A stretch of DNA of 64,000 nucleotides. It comes from Gibbula magus (taxonomy: Eukaryota > Mollusca > Gastropoda > Trochida > Trochidae). The stretch spans positions 38,387,187 through 38,451,186 of the forward strand of contig OW388305.1 of NCBI GenBank assembly GCA_936450465.1, written 5' to 3'. The notes below the pieces were generated by a model, which searched no databases, was not told the origin of the DNA, and worked only from the letters and a program-made list of their open reading frames with translations. The stretch's first letter is position 1. Each line of letters opens with the position of its first letter. The position numbers and the translations under genes are program-made. Positions 46,304-58,617 of the stretch are shown here, in pieces.

Positions 46304-48318
46304 TCTGTGTGTGTCTACGCGAGAGAATTAGTGTGTCTCCTCGAGAGAGTTAGTGTGTGTGTCTCCCCAAGGGAATTAAAGTGTGTCTCCTCAAAGAGAA
46401 TTATAGTGTGTGTCTCCTCGAGAGAATTATAATGTGTCTCCTCAAGAGAATTGCAGTGTGTCTCCTCGAGAGAATTATAGTGTGTCTCCTCGAGAGAATT
46501 ATAGTGTGTCTTCTCGAGAGAATGAGTGTGTGTCTCCTCGAGAGAATTATAGTGTGTGTCTCCTCGAGATAATTATAGTGTGTGTCTCCTCGAGAGAATT
46601 ATAGTGTGTCTCCTCGAGATAATTAAAGCGTGTCTCCTCGAGATAATTATAGTGTGTGTCTCCTCGAGAAATTTATAGTGTGTCTCCTCGAGAGAATACT
46701 AGTGTGTGTCTCCTCGAGAGAATGAGTGTGTGTCTCCTCGAGATAATTATAGTGTGTCTCCTCGAGAGAATACTAGTGTGTGTATCCTCGAGAGAATTAT
46801 AGTGTGTGTCTCCTCGAGAGAATTATAGTGTGTCTCCTCGAGAGAAATAACGTGTGTCTCCTCGAGAGAAATAAAGTGTGTCTCCTCGAGAGAATTATAG
46901 TGTGTCTCCTCGAGAGAATTATAGTGTGTGTCTCCTCGAGAGATTATAGTGTGTCTTCTCGAGAGAATTATAGTGTGTCTTCGCGAGACACTTATAGTGT
47001 GTGTCTCCTCGAGAGAATTATAGTATGTGTCTCCTCGAGAGAATTATAGTGTGTCTCCTCGAGAGAATTATAGTGTGTCTCCTCGAGAGAATTATAGTGT
47101 GTGTCTCCTCGAGAGAATAATAGTGAGTCTTCTCGAGAGAATTATAGTGTGTTTCATAGAGAATTATAGTGTGTCATCTCGATAGAATTATAGTGTGTCT
47201 CCTCGAGAGAATTATAGTGTGTCTTCTCGAGAGAATTATAATGTGTCTCCTCGAGAGAATTATAGTGTGTGTCTCCTCGAGAAAATTATAGTGTGTCTTC
47301 TCGAGGGAATTATAGTGTGTCTCCTCGAGAGAATCATAGTGTGTGTCTCCTCGGAAATTATAGTGTGTCTCTTCGAGAGAATTATAGTGTGTCTTCTCGA
47401 GAGAATGATAGTGTGTCTCCTTGAGAGAATTATTGTGTGTCTTCTCGAGAGAATTATAGTGTGTGTCTCCTCGAGAGAATTATAGTGTCTGTCTCCTCGA
47501 GAGAATTATAGTGTGTCTTATCGAGAGAATAATAGTGTGTCTCCTCGAGAGAATTATAGTGTGTCTCCTCCAGAGAATTATAGTGTGTGTCTCCTCCAGA
47601 GAATTATAGTGTGTCTTCTCGAGAGAATTATAGTGTTTCCTCGAGATAATTATAATGTGTCTCCTCGAGAGAATTATAGTGTGTCTTCTCGAGATAATTA
47701 TAATGTGTCTCCTCGAGAGAACTATAGTGTGTATCTCCTCGAGAGAATTATAGTGTGTCTCCTCGAGAGAACTATAGTGTGTGTCTCCTCGGAAATTATA
47801 GTGTGTCTTCTCGAGAGAATTAAAGTTTGTATCCTCGAGAGAATTATAGTGTGTCTCCTCAAGAGAATGATAGTGTGTCCCCTCGATAGAATTATAGTGT
47901 GTGTCTCTCGAGAGAATTAAAGTGTTTCTTCTCGAGAGAATTATAGTGTGTCTCCTCGAAAGAAATATAGTGTGTCTTCTCGAGAAAATCATAGTGTGTG
48001 TCTTCTCGAGAGAATGAGTGTGTGTCTCCACGAGAGAATTATAGTGTGTCTCCTCGAGAGAATTAGTGTGTGTCTCCTCGAGAGAATTATAGTGTGTGTC
48101 TCCTCGAGATAATTATAGTGTGTCTCCTCGAGAGAATCATAGTGTGTGTCTTCTCGAGAGAATGAGTGTGTGTCTCCGTGAGAGAAAAAAAATGTGTGTG
48201 TCTTCTCGAGATAATTATAGTGTGTCTTCTCGAGAGAATTATAGTGCGTGTCTTCTCGAGAGAATGAGTGTGTGTCTCCGTGAGAGAATTATAGTGTGTG
48301 TCTCCGTGAGAGAACTAA
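46304..48318. repeat. 24/26-bp minisatellite, about 2 kb (CTCCTCGAGAGAATTATAGTG)
   Basis: More than 75 tandem units built on GTGTGTCTCCTCGAGAGAAT, alternating between 24 and 26 bases according to an extra GT. Common variants are CTTCTCGAGAG, CTCGAGATAATT and GAATGAGTGTG. Each unit carries a TCTCGAGA or CTCGAG palindrome. Many long frames on both strands (up to 183 codons) are periodic artefacts. Confidence 0.95.
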
Positions 48319-48460
48319 TGGTTCATACACGTGGGATCGAAAATTTCAGTTTGCGGATTAAAAATGGGCAACATTTTGTCGATTACGCGTGTATGGCAAC
48401 TCTACTAAATTTGTGTCCCTTATATATGAAAGTGACTATTTGTCGCTTTTGTGTGCACGT
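48319..48460. other. Non-repetitive spacer between the two arrays
   Basis: About 140 bases with no unit of either array, starting after CTCCGTGAGAGAACTAATGG. Confidence 0.8.
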
Positions 48461-49868
48461 GCTTCCGTGAGAGAATTACTGTCACTTACATGCTTTTGTG
48501 TAGTGTCTCCGTGAGAGAATTACTGTGACTTACATGCTTGTGTGTAGTGTCTCCGTGAGAGAATTACTGTGACTTACATGCTTGTATGTAGTGTCTCCGT
48601 GAGAGAATTACTGTGACTTACATGCTTGACTGTAGTGTCTCCGTGAGAGAATTACTGTCACTGACATGCTTGTGTGTAGTGTCTCCGTGAGAGAATTACT
48701 GTGACTTACATGCTTTTGTGTAGTGCCTCAGTGAGAGAATTACTGTGACTTACATGCTTGACTGTAGTGTCTCCATGAGAGAATTACTGTCACTTACATG
48801 CTTGTGTGTAGTGTCCACGTGAGAGAATTACTGTCACTTACATGCTTTTGTGTAGTGTCTCAGTGAGAGAATTACTGTGACTTACATGCTTGTGTGTAGT
48901 GTCTCCGTGAGAGAATTACTGTCACTTACATGCTTGTGTGTAGTGTCTCCGTGAGAGAATTACTGTGACTTACATGCTTGTATGTAGTGTCTCCGTGAGA
49001 GAATTACTGTGACTTACATGCTTGACTGTAGTGTCTCCGTGCGAGAATTACTGTCACTGACATGCTTGTGTGTAGTGTCTCCGTGAGAGAATTACTGTGA
49101 CTTACATGCTTTTGTGTAGTGCCTCAGTGAGAGAATTACTGTGACTTACATGCTTTTGTGTAGTGTCTCCATGAGAGAATTACTGTCACTTACATGCTTG
49201 TGTGTAGTGTCCACGTGAGAGAATTACTGTCACTTACATGCTTTTGTGTAGTGTCTCAGTGAGAGAATTACTGTGACTTACATGCTTGTGTGTAGTGTCT
49301 CCGTGAGATAATTACTGTGACTTACATGTTTGTGTGTAGTGTCTCCGTGAGAGAATTACTGTGACTTACATGCTTTTGTGTAGTGCCTCAGTGAGAGAAT
49401 TACTGTGACTTACATGCTTGACTGAAGTGTCTCCGTGAGAGAATTACTGTCACTTACATGCTTGTGTGTAGTGTCTCCGTGAGAGAATTACTGTGACTTA
49501 CATGCTTTTGTGTAGTGCCTCAGTGAGAGAATTACTGTGACTTACATGCTTGACTGTAGTGTCTCCGTGAGAGAATTACTGTCACTTACATGCTTGTGTG
49601 TAGTGTCCACGTGAGAGAATTACTGTCACTTACATGCTTTTGTGTAGTGTCTCAGTGAGAGAATTACTGTGACTTACATGCTTGTGTGTAGTGTCTCCGT
49701 GAGATAATTACTGTGACTTACATGTTTGTGTGTAGTGTCTCCGTGAGAGAATTACTGTGACTTACATGCTTGTGTGTAGTGTCTCCGTGAGAGAATTACT
49801 GTCACTTACATGCTTGTGTGTAGTGTCTCCGTGAGAGAATTACTGTCACTTACATGATTTGTGTTATT
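48461..49868. repeat. 44-bp minisatellite, 32 units, with 396-bp higher-order repeat
   Basis: Unit GTGTCTCCGTGAGAGAATTA plus CTGTGACTTACATGCTTGTG plus TGTA. Rare variants recur exactly every 396 bases (9 units): GTGTCCACGTGAG at 48811, 49207 and 49603; GTGCCTCAG at 48723, 49119 and 49515; GAGATAATT at 49305 and 49701; CTTGTATGTA at 48581 and 48977. Confidence 0.95.
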
Positions 49869-50250
49869 ATGTCTTTCCGTGAAAGAATTACTTTGAAATA
49901 TGTTTAAATTTGTTTCTGTGAGAAAATAAGTTTCACTTAAGTGTCTGTGATATTGTGATTCTGTGAAATACTCATGTTTATATATTTCAGCGAGATAATT
50001 ACTATCGCGGATGTTGGTATCTGACTATTTGATAGAATTATTTCAACTTAGGTGTACATGAGACTCTGTGAAAGAAAGTATGTCACTTGTGTATCACATT
50101 GCAGTATATTACAACGGATACAATCATTTAAAAGTGTGTTAAATTTATTACTATTAGATAATTTAATGTCACGTGATTTCATGTGTCTCTATTTGGGAAT
50201 TCCTGTCGATTATTTTTGTAGGTTTCCCCTTTGGGGAATTACTGTCACTT
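49869..50250. repeat. Decayed edge of the 44-bp array
   Basis: Recognisable but increasingly mutated units (TTTCCGTGAAAGAATTAC, CAGCGAGATAATTACTAT, TTGGGGAATTACTGTCACTT) fade out by about 50250. Confidence 0.75.
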
Positions 50251-50940
50251 ATGAGTGCACATTTGTAGGTGTGATCTTGCTGGATTTTTGTCAATTGTGT
50301 TTAAATATTGTACTGAAAGGAACACAAATAACGAAATTTTTGTATAGCGTCTAAAACAAGCAGACCAAATATCCATATAGTTTACTTTCAACAACCTTAA
50401 TTTAGCTAATATCTCGGCTCCGAACAATCTGTGAATCCTATAGCTTTGATGCAAGTCCTAAATAGTCATATCCGATTTAAAATGACATATGGGCTACATC
50501 CATGTTGATTTGCTGTTTTCATGTAGAAAGTCGCCTTTTCTCGGCTTTTGTCCTGACGACGATTGATTCGTTCAGAAATGTTAAAAATTCTAATCTATAT
50601 GGACATGTCATGGTCCAAAGATGTAGCGATTACAGACTATAGCTTTTCAAATGTTCAACAGACAATGTTGACAACTGACCAATTTTGGGACCCTCCACTG
50701 TTGAAAAACTACTGTGTCTGTCTAGAAAAAAAGCTTGTTGACAACTGCCATCTTCCGGTTTAGCAATGGCAGGGCTTACCCCGTGTACTGTTAGTATGGT
50801 TAAAAGGTATATGTCTGTGACAAATTCATGGTTATGTGATTAAATTCATACACCACTGTTGCATTTCCAGCTGGTTACAGGTCTAAATGACGCATTGTCA
50901 ATATTGACTTCCTTTTGAGTTAATTGCATGCTGTGTCAAT
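50251..50940. other. No gene seen
   Basis: Unique sequence; the 66-codon frame at 50563-50763 has no recognisable domain. Confidence 0.4.
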
Positions 50941-50956
50941 GGACACTCATCCTATT

Positions 50957-51093
50957 TGTATTGACTTATATTGTACAGATCAAGTTGAAGACGAGACCCG
51001 TATTCTTTTACACTGCCCCCTTTAGGACGATATTCGTACTTTTTATTTCAATAACATGTTTAACCATACACCTGTAGATATAACCATTTAAGC
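50957..51093 (+). pseudogene. LINE 3' coding relic with CPxYxxxR-type motif
   Basis: In one frame the sequence reads CIDLYCTDQVEDETRILLHC, then PL, a stop, then DDIRTFYFNNMFNH. The layout C-x4-C, V-E-D-E, L-L-x-C-P, x-x-x-R is a common C-terminal module of invertebrate non-LTR retrotransposon proteins. The TAG at 51022-51024 replaces the usual tyrosine. Upstream and downstream coding similarity could not be extended by eye. It may belong to the same clade as the 15.8 kb reverse-transcriptase relic, but this is not shown. Confidence 0.68.
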
Positions 51094-52260
51094 TATTACC
51101 GCAATATGCCATTTTAGAAGCATTAATTTTGCTTTAAATGTTTATGAGAAGAAAATTGTTTTATTCTTAATTTATCACTACTCTTTGTATATATCTTATA
51201 TATCTTAATTCATCACCTGCTGTATTTTAACTTTTTAAGTTTGTGACTATGCTTAGATTAGTTATAGGATATCTGTTGTTATATCTATATCTAAGTATCT
51301 AAGTGCTTTTACATTATGTAAGTAGGTTTCTTTCCAATTTGAAAAAAAATCTCAATAAATTGCTAATATTCCACATGAAAAGCATATGCTAAATCCATTT
51401 CTGTTATCAAAAATAGGCGTCGCCGTGCTCGTTTTTGAGATATTAACTCCCAATGTAAGTGGGGATGCGGAGAAAAAAAAATACATTTGTCATTATCATT
51501 TCACACTATCGTCATGATAAAACATTACACATATTTCATGATTATGGCGTTATTTTAATAAAAGGTTTACGTTTGTGCAAGAAGAAAATGCAATTTTATT
51601 GTCATTTTACCTAAAATTTTAATTTTACAAATTTGTGTTGTTTTCTGTTAAATATTAATATTTATGTCAATTAAGTTCAAGATCTGCTGAAAGATATCAT
51701 TGTTTGATAGAAATACAATTCAACAACAAAATTAGTCCCAAAAATCATATGAATCCTGGCTAACTGGAATAATAACTTGAACGGACCCTTGAAAAATTGT
51801 CAATTACCAGTTGCAAGGGAGTTAACTCTTTCTCCATATGCACGACCGTTCCCCCTTAAACTACATTTTAGAGCAAGGCCTATCTGAATCTGACAACTAA
51901 TAATGCTCAGTAACAATGGTAAAGGACCTCCTAAAGCACTTAAACTTATGTAGGATAGTCTCTCATAACCCTAATGGGTAACATTTGTACTTTTATGTTC
52001 ATTGTAACACAGACTCTGTATTTTAACCTCTGTTATACAAATGGTGATACTTTTATAAATTATATTGTATGTACTTAATATGCTAAGAAGAAATACACTC
52101 ATCCTTCGGAAAAGAGAAAAGAGATATTGAATTTTTATAATGTTTTATTCCCTATCTTACGTATTACCTATGTGTAAGTATTTATTCATGTATGTCAAAT
52201 TTTCTTTCTGACATAATTGTTTCTTATGTGAAATCGATAAGCAATTATATTGTTTATATT
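51094..52260. other. No gene seen
   Basis: AT-rich unique DNA. Confidence 0.45.
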
Positions 52261-52556
52261 TTAAGGGGGAATTAAAGAGATCTCACAAAATGGAAAGGAA
52301 ATGATTCCAGTTGCAAAACAATCCTCCTCAATCAATAAATAGAGTTCTAAAACGAATGATCCAGCTAAGCAACGATCTATTTCCCATCCTCTAATTAGTA
52401 AAAGAAATTCCCACTAAAATGGCCGCTGTCAGTTTTCGTTTTATACGTGAAACAGGTTAATAGGACAACGGAACTCGGATCGTATAATGGGCTGCTTTAC
52501 CCTCTTAAGTAAATATATTTAAATGGCTAATGTAAAACGTGCTACATTGTCTTTGC
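52261..52556 (+). mobile_element. Diverged TTAA-type MITE related to families A and B
   Basis: Contains AATAAATAGAGTTCTAAAAC, GATCCAGCTAAGCAACGATC, AAAATGGCCGC and GTTTTATACG blocks, then TTTACCCTCTTAAGTAAAT and AAAACGTGCTACATTGTCTT. These are in the same order as families B (left half) and A (right half). The TIRs and TTAA flanks are largely eroded. Confidence 0.7.
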
Positions 52557-54470
52557 ATATATAACATATTTCTTTCTTCTTCTTAATATGCTGCAAATGA
52601 ATTTACCAGTTCGCTGTACCGAATAACGTGACGTCATGCATGGCCATATTGATTTACTCTGACGTCACATTGAATAACAACTCGATTTTCTCATCATTTG
52701 AATCTACTTTGGCTGGTCTAATAATAGATCGAACAGGGAAAATGATAACAAGGATAACTGATAATATAGCGCTGTATGTAAATGTCCCTTTTACATGTGC
52801 ATGATAATATTGGAATTATGCTTAATAAATATCGTGATTAATATCCTTATTAATATAAAACCATAATGGTATTTCTATTGTTGGCGTGAGGCTATAGACC
52901 GAATAGGTAAGCATCCATTTGTGATAACAATGATTATTGATAAATATATATCAGTATGTAAACATCCCTGATACACATGTATGTATGACTTATTAATGAC
53001 AAGTGTCATTTCATGCTCTTAATATCGTCTTTGAATGAATTAGTTATTGAACCAAGACCTGAGGGTATGATGTCTTTCCAGTCATAGTGGCTGCAGTTAT
53101 TTCAATAATGGTTCGTTGTTCCTTTGTACTGAACAAGAGGAATCTGATAATTGATTCTCGTTCACTAGTACTGTATACAAGAAATACTGACCATGAATGT
53201 GTCTCACTCCAATGTACTGGAGAACGTGACATACAAATATGTCTCATGTATATATCTCAGTGATTAATATTTAACTTCAAAGTATGTTATCAGTTTTATG
53301 TTCTGTATATTCAAAATTCTATTTCACAAGGATAGTAGTATTACCAGATGTTAAAGATTTTATCAAACAAATATGTCAAGTATAGTATTAAAATCGTGTG
53401 TTATGTAGTTTATAAAACTGCAAGCAGTTTCAGTCTAATAACATCAGATCAAATGTGACATTCTTCCCCGCTGCTTTCGTGAGCTTTGCGCTTCTGTGAA
53501 ACACCCCTTGTACATCTAAGTAGAAATGGAATCTGATCGCTTTGCATACTCAAGGATTACCATTTATGCTCTTGATATTGTCTATGATTTAGTAATTGAA
53601 CCAAGATTTAAAGGTACGGTGTAATTCTTGTCAGATACAGAATATAATATTTGTTCTATTGTATTTGAAAATCCAGATAGGTTTAAATTTCATTACAACC
53701 AGATCTTGACATTCGTACCTCGGTGCATTCTTGATCTTCGTGGTGCTAGGATATGTCCTTGTATTTTGGATCTTTTATGGATAAATAAAGCTTAGGACCT
53801 CATCGTTAGGGTTACTGAAGGGTTTTCAGATCATATTTCAGATATGTATTCACAGGATTAAACATTCATGTCATACTGTTTATTTCTGAATACACGGATT
53901 TAATAACTTTGGAAATGGCCATCACCAACAGATCAATTAATATATATGTTTTTCTTTTAACCAACAGAGATCTTGAACAATATTTCCTGTATCTTGCATA
54001 TAAGAAGTAAAAAAATTAGTTCTCTTCTAGTCTCTCAGCTCATTTTGTTTATAATAATAGACTTTAGCGGTGTTAGTAAAACCTTATACCTTTACTAAAA
54101 GCTTTCTACGTTTATTAGTTGACATCACTTTCTGAAAACTTTTTGGGGAAAGATAAATAAAGGGGGAACATGATTTCCATGTTTAAAGGGGAAAGAGTTT
54201 GACCAAAACAAGACATGTCAGATGATTTATCAAGCCTTTGAAGAAGGGGAATATATTCAAATGGCATGTTACCGTTAATATTTAATGTAGATTTCTTAAT
54301 TAAACCATTTTAACGAGTTTACAAGCCAATTGATTATAACTTGATATTCTACAGTAGATAATTAAAACCAAGATTATTAAAAACTCGTGGTTGATCAACG
54401 CTGTTATCATCTCATATTCTTAGAACTTATCTTAACCACAAGCATTCTACGTATGTACACAAGATAAAGA
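52557..54470. other. 1.9 kb upstream of the secreted-protein gene; no other gene seen
   Basis: AT-rich unique DNA. It should contain the promoter and possible 5' exons of the gene at 54613, but none could be identified from sequence alone. Confidence 0.4.
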
Positions 54471-54612
54471 TATGTTCATTAATACTTTAGTGTTTCAAAA
54501 TTTTCTCAGGAAAATCTGTCGTGTCTTTGTTCAGTATTTCTTTAGGCAGAGAGGAGAGCTACTTCTACAACAAGAGTGTGGTACAAAAAAGAGGAAACAT
54601 AACACATCAATA

Positions 54613-55689
54613 ATGATGAGGGCTTTGTTGCTTCTAGTGATAGCTCTTCTGGCAACCTCAGGATATAAAGATTTAAAAAGACAAACAGTGAAAGATCATT
54701 TCTATCTCAGGATTCATGGAGCCATAATCAAGTGTGAAGTTGGATGTGCTGCAAATTCAGGCTGTACCTTTGTAGGTGTTGATTCAGGAGACTTGATTGA
54801 GGCGGTTAAGAACAGGCTGATTACTCGGTATTTGATTACTGACTACAAAGATATTTTGTTTCCTGATGTTACACAACCTAACGTGGAGAAAACTTGGTCC
54901 TTTTTTATGGTGAGCAGTTTTGGACGAGTGGACCGGGATGTGTTCAGGGCATCATTGACATCAAACACAACACAGAAGACAGGTATAAAGGTTTCGCTAA
55001 AGGTATACTCTATCATGTACGACAAAGACACAGACACGTTGTTCTGGTCAACATCCCGTCAGATAAAGAAACAAAAAATAGGACAAGCAAATGTACAAAT
55101 ATTAACAAATGTCACACACGCTCTTGATATGAACATACACAGGGATAATATTTATTACAACAAAAAAGGACATATCGGAATGGTATCCAAGTCAACGAAT
55201 ACAAATGAAGATAAATGGTATCAATGCAGGAAACTAGGAAATATACATCAAGTAACTATTAATGGAGATTTGATTTGTTGGATTGAGAATATGTTTGGTT
55301 CTCACATTGTTTTGTGTGCGCATCTTCCTTCTAATCAGACACAGTCAATATATAGTGACCATATGATATGGCACATTGCTATTCATACATCTGCAGATAC
55401 CACTATGTATATTATTGCTAAGAAAAACAGGAGAGGACGTTATGTCCTTCATGTGATAATGGGGGATATCCTAACAAACAAAACACAGGCATGTCATGAT
55501 GAAACTTTTACAACTAAGCGACATGCTCTTAAGTCATTTATTATGCATGAAAATATTCTTTATTTTTCGCATGCATATTCAAACACGGTCCAAGCAATAC
55601 AGATATTCAAAAACTGCAGCATGAGGCTGTTTTTTCCCAAAGAATATCTAATTAAGCGTTATAGATCTGCCTCATTGCTTTTGGCATGA
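54613..55689 (+). CDS. Secreted protein, possible degenerate YWTD-type beta-propeller
   Basis: The open frame begins upstream at 54472, but the Met pair at 54613/54616 directly precedes a good signal peptide (MMRALLLLVIALLATSG), so translation is taken to start there and give about 358 residues. The mature protein has eight cysteines, three of them clustered at residues 41, 45 and 51. It has five N-glycosylation sequons (118, 166, 241, 289, 334) and no membrane anchor. Short hydrophobic/aromatic strands recur about every 40-49 residues: DTLFWS (141-146), NIYY (179), DLICW (219), MYII (265) and NILYFS (314). This spacing resembles LDL-receptor class B (YWTD) blades, though the consensus is weak. 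AATAAA at 55725-55730 lies 36 bases past the TGA. No EGF or LDLa modules accompany it. An extracellular binding role is an inference from fold only. The upstream in-frame codons from 54472 may be untranslated leader. Confidence 0.72.
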   Translation: MMRALLLLVIALLATSGYKDLKRQTVKDHFYLRIHGAIIKCEVGCAANSGCTFVGVDSGDLIEAVKNRLITRYLITDYKDILFPDVTQPNVEKTWSFFMVSSFGRVDRDVFRASLTSNTTQKTGIKVSLKVYSIMYDKDTDTLFWSTSRQIKKQKIGQANVQILTNVTHALDMNIHRDNIYYNKKGHIGMVSKSTNTNEDKWYQCRKLGNIHQVTINGDLICWIENMFGSHIVLCAHLPSNQTQSIYSDHMIWHIAIHTSADTTMYIIAKKNRRGRYVLHVIMGDILTNKTQACHDETFTTKRHALKSFIMHENILYFSHAYSNTVQAIQIFKNCSMRLFFPKEYLIKRYRSASLLLA

Positions 55690-55724
55690 ACTTGATAAAT
55701 ACGACTTTAAACTTTAAAATCCTT

Positions 55725-55730
55725 AATAAA
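55725..55730 (+). promoter_or_regulatory. Polyadenylation signal AATAAA
   Basis: Canonical hexamer 36 bases after the stop codon of the secreted-protein gene; an AAATAAATA context follows. Confidence 0.65.
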
Positions 55731-58600
55731 TAAATATTCTGAAGCATGCACTTTCAAGAGTGTTTTGCATTTTATTATATAATAAGCAATAGTACTGTGA
55801 TTTATCAGTGAAATAAACTGTGTATCAAGCTACATTGAAGATATCTGATTTTTCCACTCTGACCTGTGGCTGACATAATACATCACTACTCACAGGTTAA
55901 AGTTCAAGTGTTTGATGTCATAAAACAACGGTCTAGCATGACGAATTATCTAATGACGTCAAATTGTTACATGCTTGGTATTTGGATCTATAAGGACACA
56001 TTGCCATCGTCAAATAAAGATGTTGATCATCCTCAATTATGTTTGTCTTCGCAATGTTGCTGTGCTGACTATCACTCAAAATGAAAACGATATTGTTGTG
56101 GAGTAATTACAAGGATAACATATGTACAAGGATTACAGGGATAGATAGAACATCTGTCACATCGTGACAAATATATTTACCATCATATTTTCTACCACAA
56201 TCGATGAGATAAAGATGTTATTAGTCAAGAAAAGACAGATATCCTCTCACTTTACAACTTTATTATAGATCGGAGAAGCTCCTCCGATTTCTTATTTGCT
56301 TTGTCAATTAATATCCCAAACAAAGTAGGAAGGAGGTCGTGAAATGGGCACCTCCCGGACATCACAAAATCATTTTGGGAGCAGATCTGAACAAGTCAAA
56401 AGTGAGCACAGATATCCTGTCTCTAGTTTTACCGCATCATGAAGCATCACTAAATCTGAATAAATATGTAGGTAATCATGTCCATGAATAATATTATGGG
56501 GTTGTAACACCTAAAAGGCACATGATGTTCACATAGATACATTCCCTATACACGTTTTGCTCCAGGATTTATTTTGTCAAAATTAAAAGAAAATATTTAC
56601 ACCTACGAGTTGTAATCTCCGAACCACCACATAGTCAACATCTAGACCAAAAGTGAGGATCAAAATCATATGGTTTTCATACTCCTGAAACGATACAAAG
56701 TCCAAAAATATTTTCGATTTTCATCCGAGTTTTAAAAGTCACTATAGAATCGCACATTACCAACCATACTCAATTTGAAGCTTCATATAGTTTAACTCCC
56801 GAAATGAAACAAAATCCCAAAAGTTGTTCTTGGTCCAACAAAATAATTGGAGTATACACAACACACATCTAAATCTTTCGTTTGGTTTAAACATATTTAT
56901 TCAAAAGAAAGGATTGGACTAAGTTATCCAACTTTATGAAACCCTCTCCTAGTCTACCTTTTTTTGCAGCAGAAATAACATGTAAGGCTAAATTTAACGA
57001 AAATTGGTATTTGGAACATAATTTTGTCAAGTGTATATTTTCCTTGATAGGTTATTTTCCAAGCTTTTTGTATTTGTATATTTCCATAATCACAAATGTA
57101 AGTTTTTTCCCACTGGGTTGGGGATATAGCCGACTCTGTTGTTCTTAAAGGTAGGCAATTAGAATATATTTTTCCGCCGCCAATGACTGCAATGACTCAA
57201 TCTGACTTTCATTATCATTAATGTAACAACATTTGTGCCCTCCTCAACATCAGACATGTCTCAAGGACTCTAATGATTCAAGGGGTTGTCCTTATCCGTG
57301 TTACTCCTGAAAAACACCAGTAATCAATACCTGCCGTTCTGTTTGGGCACTGTACAGGTACAATTGGACATAATGATTAGGAAATGTCTGACTCTACTTA
57401 CTAATGACAGCAGATCGTGTTAAGTAATGCAATATATAAATTACTCTAAAGTCTAAGGTCACATTTCTTTCTCTTTGTTTGGTGCTTTATCTTATCTGTT
57501 CGTCCAATCCTGTAATAACATGGCTGATTTTAATTGTTTAAGAATGTAAGACAAACCTCTTGTGATGTCCAGCATTATAAGGAAGTTCCTTCAGGGTAAT
57601 AATTGTACCGCCATTGAGCAGTGCTTGCACTGGATATTAGGCGTTAAAATGTGTATTATTATTATTTATAGAAAGGGTATTTATCTGAAGTGTGTATTTT
57701 TTGTGATATTCAAGTGAATCGTGTCCCGTAGATTTATTTCAACTAAAAACATGACGGTAGAGACATCTCTGTAATCTATCCCTGTCTAATATGTCTGTTA
57801 AATTCCGTTTCTTTTCTTTCCAAATCAAAGAAGAAGAATTTTGTTTACAACAATGCATGATGAGTCAAACAAAGATTGTAAACCAAATATTCCACTCCAT
57901 CATACCATAGGAGTTGTTAACGTATTAACGTTCACAAGAAGAGGGCAATATTGTTAGTATCATCTCAAATGTCATTATTACAATTAAATATATCAACTAT
58001 CGCAAAAGGACATCTCCAACCGCCAAACCTTAAAAGGTTTACATTACCATTTCCTGTTTGTTTAATGAGGTAATAATTACCAAGCTTGAGAACAGTTGCC
58101 TTGGCTATTAGTTGTGTCTTGAATTTTCTCGTGAGTATTAGTTTGCTATGAAATAGTACCAATTCATTAATGAACCTTTTAGACGTAATAATACTGCTAG
58201 TCCAATATGCATATGATTAAATGTCAATGTGACTGTGAACGTGATCTTTCTATTTGTATTAATTAGCTTAATGATAAGCCTTCCGCCCCTACAAAGCTCT
58301 AAGATAAATCGCGAAAAATTTCACTATGACATCATATCATACACCTAGGGGCAAAATAAACAATACCAAACTTTCAACAGAGTGAAACACAAACTATCTC
58401 TGCCAGATTAGATCGATTGTGAATGTCTGTGATCAGTATATATCTCGCAAAATTTCATGAAAAATCATAAAACAATTTCATTCATGTACACAACAGCAAA
58501 GTTAGAAGTTTCATATATCTAAGAGGCATCTTTTTACAAAATTCGACAATTATTTTCTGAAATAATGTTTCTTAACAGAGATTATATGTCAGTCAATCAA
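55731..58600. other. 2.9 kb with no supported gene
   Basis: AT-rich unique DNA. A GGCGTTAAA followed by (ATT)n near 57642-57670 looks like the tail of a SINE or LINE, but nothing upstream confirms it. Confidence 0.45.
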
Positions 58601-58617
58601 CACCTTATGGGTGTTTT

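Noticed and set aside
47480..48031. 183-codon minus frame and many shorter frames on both strands in 46.3-48.5 kb
   Set aside because: Periodic products of the 24/26-bp minisatellite; the peptides repeat every eight or so residues and end where the unit length shifts.
46304..49868. Regularly spaced repeats resembling a CRISPR array
   Set aside because: Units are contiguous tandem copies with no unique spacers, and the DNA is eukaryotic.
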